From Streptomyces sp. 6-11-2 (lineage in GTDB: Bacteria; Actinomycetota; Actinomycetes; Streptomycetales; Streptomycetaceae): 64,000 nucleotides of DNA. Position numbers and translations under genes: made by a program. Numbering within the stretch: position 1 is the first letter of the stretch; each line of letters opens with the position of its first letter. Shown here piece by piece: positions 59,136-64,000 of the stretch. The notes beneath the pieces were generated by a model. That model saw only the letters and a program-made list of their open reading frames with translations. It was not told where the DNA came from and made no database searches. Location: the NCBI RefSeq assembly GCF_006540305.1, contig NZ_BJOR01000001.1:2294001-2358000 (forward strand). Direction: 5' to 3'.

Positions 59136-59882
59136 CTACGCGGCCAGCCCCAGCGCTGCCATCCGCTTGGTGTGCGCCTCGGTGATCCGCGAGAACATCC
59201 TGCCGACCTCGGCGAGGTCGAAGCCGTCCGCGACGCCGCCGACGAGCATCGTGGACAGCGCGTCCCGGTCGGCCACGACCCGCTGGGACTGCGACAGGGC
59301 CTCACCCATCAGCCGCCGCCCCCACAGCGCGAGCCGGCCGCCCACGCGCGGGTCCGCGTCGATCGCCGCGCGCACCTTCTCCACCGCGAAGCCGGCGTGC
59401 CCGGTGTCGTCCAGGACGGCCAGGACCAGCTCGCGCGTGTCGGAGTCCAGACGGACGGCGACCTCCCGGTAGAAGTCGCTGGCGATCGAGTCGCCGACGT
59501 AGGCCTTGACGAGCCCTTCCAGCCAGTCCGAGGGCGCCGTCTGCCGGTGGAAGCCGTCGAGCGCGGCCACGAACGGCTCCATCGCGAGTGTCGGCTCCTC
59601 GCCGATCTCCGTGAGCCGGTCGCGCAGCCGCTCGAAGTGGTGGAACTCGGCCGACGCCATCTTCGCCAGCTCGGCCTTGTCCGCGAGGGTGGGCGCCAGC
59701 TTGGCGTCCTCCGCGAGCCGCTCGAACGCCGCGAGCTCTCCGTACGCGAGGGCGCCGAGCAGGTCCACGACCGCGGCGCGGTACTGCGGGTCGGCGGCGG
59801 CCGTCGCCCAGTCCTGGGCGGCGATGCCGGTGGGTTCGGCGGGCGTGTCGGAGGCGTTGTCAGACTTGTCAGAGCTCGTCAT
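59136..59882 (-). CDS. Ferritin-like (MiaE-type fold) protein
   Basis: 248 aa. A four-helix ferritin-like domain with carboxylate/His positions in LGALAYGELAAFERLAEDA, MASAEFHHFERLRDRLTE (E-x-x-H-like), YVGDSIASDFYREVAV and VLDDTGHAGFAVEKV; these could bind a di-iron centre. The substrate is unknown; related proteins hydroxylate tRNA or act in iron handling. ATG at 59882 has no clear SD; CTATTGT 11 nt upstream could be a -10, giving a leaderless message. It is divergent from the DEAD-box helicase, as in mycobacteria (Rv3210c/Rv3211). Confidence 0.87.
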   Translation of the reverse strand: MTSSDKSDNASDTPAEPTGIAAQDWATAAADPQYRAAVVDLLGALAYGELAAFERLAEDAKLAPTLADKAELAKMASAEFHHFERLRDRLTEIGEEPTLAMEPFVAALDGFHRQTAPSDWLEGLVKAYVGDSIASDFYREVAVRLDSDTRELVLAVLDDTGHAGFAVEKVRAAIDADPRVGGRLALWGRRLMGEALSQSQRVVADRDALSTMLVGGVADGFDLAEVGRMFSRITEAHTKRMAALGLAA

Positions 59883-60279
59883 GAAGCGCACAATAGCCCG
59901 CTCTCCGCGCCTGCGAAGGACCTGATCAACCAGTGTGACGACGACTACGTGACCGAATCGGCCATCACGTGTGCGTGTTTCCGGGGTATGGTGGTAATGC
60001 GCCTGCTGAGTACGCCGACGTGTTTCGGCGTACGTCGACAGGCCGCACGCATGAGGATGCCCGGTCGGTGGCCCGATCGGCTCCGACCCGACAGCCCTCC
60101 CTGACCGTACGGCACTGTGTGTACGACGGTCGGAGGGACCTCCAAGCGGTTCGAGCGCTAGAGCGTCGGCTGTGGTCCCGTGCCACACGGCCCGCCCGCG
60201 TGGGCGGCCGACGTCCCCGGCCCGGTCAGACACGACCCCCGCGCTCGCCTCGCACCGCGCACACAGAAGAGGCAGCACC
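59883..60279. promoter_or_regulatory. 397-bp divergent intergenic region / helicase leader with hairpin
   Basis: No ORF is credible here. GTACGCCGA-N6-TCGGCGTAC (60011-60034) is a perfect 9-bp hairpin. CGGTCGGAGGG and CCGTACGGC-type structures follow between 60095 and 60140. Long structured leaders precede many DEAD-box helicase genes under cold or RNA-structure control; such control here is inference. TATGGT near 59985 may be a -10. Confidence 0.5.
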
Positions 60280-62973
60280 CTGACTACGACGTTCCGAGCA
60301 CTCGGGATCCTCCCCGAGACCGCCGAGGCCCTGGAAGCCGTCGGCATCACCACTCCCTTCCCCATCCAGGAGATGACGCTGCCCGTGGCCCTGACGGGCA
60401 CGGACGTCATCGGCCAGGCCAAGACCGGCACCGGCAAGACGCTCGGCTTCGGCCTTCCGCTCCTCGAGCGCGTCACCGTCCCCGCCGACGTCGAGGCGGG
60501 CCGCGCCCAGCCCGAGGCCCTCACCGACGCCCCGCAGGCGCTCGTCGTCGTCCCCACGCGCGAGCTGTGCGTCCAGGTCACCAACGACCTGCTGACCGCG
60601 GGCAAGGTGCGCAATGTGCGGGTCACCGCGATCTACGGCGGGCGGGCGTACGAGCCCCAGGTGGAGGCCCTGAAGAAGGGCGTCGACGTGGTCGTCGGCA
60701 CCCCGGGCCGTCTGCTGGACCTCGCCGGCCAGAAGAAGCTGAACCTGAAGCACGTCAAGAGCCTGGTGCTCGACGAGGCCGACGAGATGCTCGACCTGGG
60801 CTTCCTGCCCGACGTCGAGAAGATCATCGGCATGCTGCCGGTCAAGCGGCAGACCATGCTGTTCTCGGCCACCATGCCCGGCGCCGTCATCGGTCTGGCC
60901 CGCCGCTACATGTCGCAGCCGACGCACATCCGTGCCACCGCGCCGGACGACGAGGGCGCGACGGTCGCGAACATCAAGCAGTTCGTCTACCGCGCGCACT
61001 CGCTCGACAAGCCGGAGATGGTCGCCCGCATCCTGCAGGCCGAGGGCCGCGGACTGGTGATGATCTTCTGCCGGACGAAGCGCACGGCGGCCGACATCGC
61101 CGAGCAGCTCCAGCGCCGCGGCTTCGCCTCCGGCTCGGTCCACGGCGACCTCGGCCAGGGCGCCCGCGAGCAGGCGCTGCGCGCCTTCCGCAACGGCAAG
61201 GTCGACGTGCTCGTGTGCACCGACGTCGCCGCGCGCGGCATCGACGTCGAGGGCGTCACGCACGTCATCAACTACCAGTCGCCCGAGGACGAGAAAACGT
61301 ACCTGCACCGCATCGGCCGTACCGGCCGCGCGGGCGCGAAGGGTACGGCGATCACACTCGTCGACTGGGACGACATCCCGCGCTGGCAGCTGATCAACAA
61401 GTCGCTGGACCTGGACTTCAACGACCCGGTCGAGACGTACTCCAGCTCGCCGCACCTCTTCACCGACCTGGGCATCCCCGAGGGCACCAAGGGCGTCCTG
61501 CCGCGCTCGGAGCGCACCCGCGCCGGACTGGAGGCGGAGGAGCTGGAGGACCTCGGCGAGACCGGCGGCCGCGGTGCACGCGGTCGCGGTGGCCGGGGCG
61601 GCCGGAGCGAGGCACGCTCGGCGGACCGTGAGCGTTCGGCGGACCGCGAGCGCCCGGCGCGTACGCCGCGCCGCCGTCGCCGCACCCGTGGCGGCGCTCC
61701 GCTGGACCCGGCGGCGGTCACGCCGGCCGACGGCACGTCGGCCGACGCCGCGCCGGTCGACGCCGCGCCGGTCGAGTCCACGGTCGCGGAAGAGGCATCC
61801 GCCACGCGCACTCCGCGCCGCCGGCGTCGTCTGCGCGGCAGTGCGACGGCGCAGCCGGTCGCGGCCGGCGAGCCGACGACACCGTCCGAGCCCGCTGAGC
61901 CTGCCGAGTCCGCGGTGACGACGGCCGAGGGCCCCGCCCTCGACGCCACCGAGGCACCCGAGAAGCCGCGCCGCCGCCGCACCCGCAAGGCGGCGGAGCA
62001 GACGGTCACGACGGCCCCGGCCGAGACCGTGACCGAGGTCGCCCCGGAACCGGCGGCTCCGGCCGGGACCGGCGCCGAGACGGCCCTGGACACGGCCGAG
62101 TCCACCACGGACCAGCCGGAGGCCAAGCCGCGCCGCCGCACCCGCAAGGCGGCCACCGCGCCCGAGACCGTGACGGACACCGTCGAGGGCACCACCGACG
62201 AGGCGGAGGCCAAGCCGCGCCGCCGGACCCGCAAGGCCGCGGCCACCGCGCCGGAAGCCGCCGTGGACACCGCCGAGGGCACCACCGACGAGGCCGAGAC
62301 CAAGCCCCGTCGCCGCACCCGCAAGGCCGCGGTCACCACGGACGCGCCGGAAGCCGCTGCCGCGGCCAAGCCGCGCCGCACCCGCAAGACCGCCGAAACG
62401 GTCGCCGCGGAGATCCCGGCACAGCTGGCCGACGGGCCGGACAGCGCCGCCGAAGCGGCGGTCGACGCCGCCGAGGGTGCGGAGGCCAAGCCGCGCCGCC
62501 GCACCCGCAAAGCGGCCACCGCGCCCGAGACCGTGACGGACACCGTCGAGGGCACCACCGACGAGGCGGAGGCCAAGCCGCGCCGCCGGACCCGCAAGAC
62601 CGCCGAGACGGCCGACGCACCCGTCACCGACGAGGCCACGGCAGTCAAGCCCCGCCGCACCCGCAAGGCCACGGCCACCGCGGACGCGCCGGAAGCCGCC
62701 GTGGACACCGCCGAGGCCAAGCCCCGCCGCACCCGCAAGGCGGTCGCGGCGACGGCGGAGGCCGAGGCGGAGGCCAAGCCGCGTCGCCGGACCCGCAAGG
62801 CCGCCGAGGCCCCCGCGGAGGCCGTCGACATGGCGGTGAGCACGGCCGCCGAGCCGAAGCCGCGCCGTACGCGCAAGACGGCGGCCGCCGCCAAGGCAGC
62901 GGTGGACGCCGCCGAGATCCCGGCGCAGACCACCGGGAAGACGGCCACCGCGGTGGAGTCCACGGAGGCCTGA
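60280..62973 (+). CDS. DEAD-box RNA helicase with long repetitive basic tail
   Basis: About 897 aa. Residues 1-380 are the helicase core: Q motif FRALGILPETAEALEAVGIT, AKTGTGKTLGFGLPLLE, PTRELCVQV, TPGRLLDLAG, VLDEADEMLDLGFL, SAT, and HRIGRTGRAG. The rest is an extended tail with eleven KPRR(R)TRK blocks in Ala/Thr/Glu-rich spacers, likely RNA-binding and disordered. The conserved N terminus starts with CTG ACT ACG ACG; AGAAGAGG lies 8 nt before this CTG (60280). No ATG/GTG is closer than GTG 60172, which would add 36 uncharacteristic residues. RNA unwinding and ribosome or mRNA maturation are expected. Confidence 0.9.
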   Translation: MTTTFRALGILPETAEALEAVGITTPFPIQEMTLPVALTGTDVIGQAKTGTGKTLGFGLPLLERVTVPADVEAGRAQPEALTDAPQALVVVPTRELCVQVTNDLLTAGKVRNVRVTAIYGGRAYEPQVEALKKGVDVVVGTPGRLLDLAGQKKLNLKHVKSLVLDEADEMLDLGFLPDVEKIIGMLPVKRQTMLFSATMPGAVIGLARRYMSQPTHIRATAPDDEGATVANIKQFVYRAHSLDKPEMVARILQAEGRGLVMIFCRTKRTAADIAEQLQRRGFASGSVHGDLGQGAREQALRAFRNGKVDVLVCTDVAARGIDVEGVTHVINYQSPEDEKTYLHRIGRTGRAGAKGTAITLVDWDDIPRWQLINKSLDLDFNDPVETYSSSPHLFTDLGIPEGTKGVLPRSERTRAGLEAEELEDLGETGGRGARGRGGRGGRSEARSADRERSADRERPARTPRRRRRTRGGAPLDPAAVTPADGTSADAAPVDAAPVESTVAEEASATRTPRRRRRLRGSATAQPVAAGEPTTPSEPAEPAESAVTTAEGPALDATEAPEKPRRRRTRKAAEQTVTTAPAETVTEVAPEPAAPAGTGAETALDTAESTTDQPEAKPRRRTRKAATAPETVTDTVEGTTDEAEAKPRRRTRKAAATAPEAAVDTAEGTTDEAETKPRRRTRKAAVTTDAPEAAAAAKPRRTRKTAETVAAEIPAQLADGPDSAAEAAVDAAEGAEAKPRRRTRKAATAPETVTDTVEGTTDEAEAKPRRRTRKTAETADAPVTDEATAVKPRRTRKATATADAPEAAVDTAEAKPRRTRKAVAATAEAEAEAKPRRRTRKAAEAPAEAVDMAVSTAAEPKPRRTRKTAAAAKAAVDAAEIPAQTTGKTATAVESTEA
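62118..62598 (+). repeat. 118-bp in-frame duplication in the helicase tail
   Basis: 62118-62235 and 62481-62598 are 118-bp copies differing at one visible base (AAGGCGG versus AAAGCGG), exactly 363 bp (121 codons) apart. Both encode the KPRRRTRKAATAPET block and the following acidic spacer. Near-identity implies recent duplication or gene conversion within the tail. Confidence 0.85.
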
Positions 62974-63003
62974 TCCAGCGCTCCAGGCGCCCGTACGACC
63001 CGG

Positions 63004-63035
63004 CGGCCCGGCCCACTCCGTGTGGGACCGGGCCG
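63004..63035 (+). terminator. Terminator after the DEAD-box helicase gene
   Basis: CGGCCCGGCCCAC / GTGGGACCGGGCCG forms a 13-bp stem with one bulged A and a 5-nt loop, about 30 bp past the stop. Confidence 0.7.
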
Positions 63036-63139
63036 TCGGCGTACGCGCGGTACCCGGCCGGTCCATCCCGACCGCCGGCCGGTTCACCCGAACCTCCATC
63101 CCACGCCCCCGAGGACGCCGTGCCCGGTAGCCTCGGCGC

Positions 63140-64000
63140 ATGAGCAGGCCTCCTACGTTCGTCCCGCCGCCCGGGGCGCGCGCCTACCGGCTGCGCACCG
63201 CGCGCGGCGAGTTCGCCGTGGTCGACGCGCCCGTCGCGGCCGGTGCCGAGCCGCGGGGCACCGTGCTGCTGCTGCCCGGGTTCACCGGGAGCAAGGAGGA
63301 CTTCAACCCGCTGCACGGGCCGCTCGCAGCGCGCGGGTACCGCACGGTGGCCGTGGACGGCCGCGGACAGTTCGAGTCGGACGGACCGGTGGACGACGAC
63401 TCCGTGTACGCCCAGGGGGAACTCGCCCGGGACGTCCTCGCGCAGGCGGAGGCGCTCGGCATGCCGCTGCATCTGCTCGGGCACTCGCTGGGCGGGCAGA
63501 TCGCACGCGCGGCCGTGCTCCTCGACCACTCCCCCTTCGTCTCGCTCACCCTGATGGCCTCCGGCCCGGCGCAGATCTCCGCCTCCCAGCGGCAGCGCGT
63601 GAAACTGCTGCGGGACGCGCTCGGCGTGATGTCGATGGCCGAGGTGTGGGAGGTCATCCAGGCGATGGAGCCGCCCGAGGAGACCGACACCGGCGCCGGA
63701 CTCGACGCGGGCCTCGACGACCGCGCGGACCTGCGCCGCCGCTGGCTGGGCCACAAGCCCGCCCAACTCCTTGCGACCGGGCTCCAGTTGTGCACCGAGT
63801 CGGATCGCGTCGCCGAACTCGCCGCCCTGCCAATGCCGTTCCACGTGCTCTCGGGCGCACGGGACGACACCTGGCCGGTGCCGCTCCTGGACGACATGGC
63901 CCGGCGGCTGGGCGCCCGGCGCACGGTCGTCGAGGGGGCCGAGCACTCCCCCAACTGCGACCAGCCGCTCGCCACCGCCCTCGCCCTCGCCGTCTTCTGG
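63140..64000 (+). CDS. Alpha/beta hydrolase, C-terminus beyond window
   Basis: 287 codons are visible without a stop, starting MSRPPTFVPPPGARAYRL. Motifs: VLLLPGFTGSKEDFNPL (oxyanion), HLLGHSLGGQIARAAVLLD with nucleophile Ser (about residue 117), Asp in HVLSGARDDTWPVPLLDD, and His in VVEGAEHSPNCDQPL. The triad is therefore complete and only the last few residues are likely missing. ATG at 63140 sits behind GTAGCC-type sequence without a good SD. The substrate is unknown; a soluble esterase or lipase is the best guess. It follows the helicase in the same direction, separated by a hairpin terminator. Confidence 0.88.
   Translation, partial: MSRPPTFVPPPGARAYRLRTARGEFAVVDAPVAAGAEPRGTVLLLPGFTGSKEDFNPLHGPLAARGYRTVAVDGRGQFESDGPVDDDSVYAQGELARDVLAQAEALGMPLHLLGHSLGGQIARAAVLLDHSPFVSLTLMASGPAQISASQRQRVKLLRDALGVMSMAEVWEVIQAMEPPEETDTGAGLDAGLDDRADLRRRWLGHKPAQLLATGLQLCTESDRVAELAALPMPFHVLSGARDDTWPVPLLDDMARRLGARRTVVEGAEHSPNCDQPLATALALAVFW

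Noticed and set aside
60226..63141. 971-codon minus-strand ORF opposite the DEAD-box gene
   Set aside because: Antisense of the helicase and its repeats; the plus strand has all DEAD-box motifs.

Overview
The window is high-GC DNA whose genes use codons with G or C in the third position almost throughout. It has SD-led GTG and ATG starts, occasional probably leaderless genes, and Streptomyces-type families (WhiB-like wblC, catA/catR, SlpD/SlpE-like lipoprotein peptidases, TerD, UPF0182, DUF3107, DUF3152). A Streptomyces chromosome, core region, is by far the best fit. From memory, many genes match in content and rough order the Mycobacterium tuberculosis block from about Rv3193c to Rv3211: UPF0182, PDZ/S16 protease, DUF2342, E1-like protein, ABC1 kinase, whiB7, uvrD2, mycoredoxin, nudC, adnB/adnA, an alkyltransferase-like protein, moeZ, DUF3152, TetR, DUF3107, a ferritin-like protein and a DEAD-box helicase.

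Layout. 1-4.2 kb: TetR fragment, histidinol/inositol phosphatase, CBS protein, divergent catA-catR pair with an operator-like palindrome inside the catA promoter, initiator tRNA-Met. 4.2-22.6 kb: Sel1/TPR protein, UPF0182 giant membrane protein, PPA1309 protein, PDZ-S16 protease, moaE, SDR, DUF2342-Nudix pair, three tandem AIM24 genes (one fused to TerD), YgjP-type metallopeptidase, E1-like protein overlapping an ABC1 kinase. 22.7-24.1 kb: wblC with a leader of about 600 nt that carries an SD-led 106-codon uORF and a terminator-type hairpin, behind a promoter with an AT tract next to the -35. 24.1-37.4 kb: a DNA-repair and redox block (uvrD2, mycoredoxin, nudC, M20 peptidase, adnB, adnA, ATL).

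37.6-43.8 kb: a large membrane protein combining a pseudokinase-like segment with an LPG-synthase-type flippase domain, then two paralogous lipoprotein tripeptidyl aminopeptidases. 43.8-47.7 kb: a decayed accessory island with tyrosine-recombinase remnants, a 5'-truncated tRNA-Ser(UGA), a small membrane protein whose stop lies inside that tRNA remnant, a YVTN beta-propeller lipoprotein with lower GC, and a frameshifted GntR/UTRA gene. 47.8-53.9 kb: moeZ, then a minus-strand operon of a PelF-like glycosyltransferase, a polytopic membrane protein, a 24-codon sORF, a sugar-nucleotide SDR and a Spherulin-4 TIM-barrel protein. This resembles a reduced Pel-type polysaccharide locus and is the best candidate for an undescribed system here. 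54-64 kb: DUF3152, alpha/beta hydrolase, acidic 70-aa protein, TetR, DUF3107, small membrane protein, ferritin-like protein, and a DEAD-box helicase with a long repetitive basic tail and a possible CTG start; the window ends inside another alpha/beta hydrolase.
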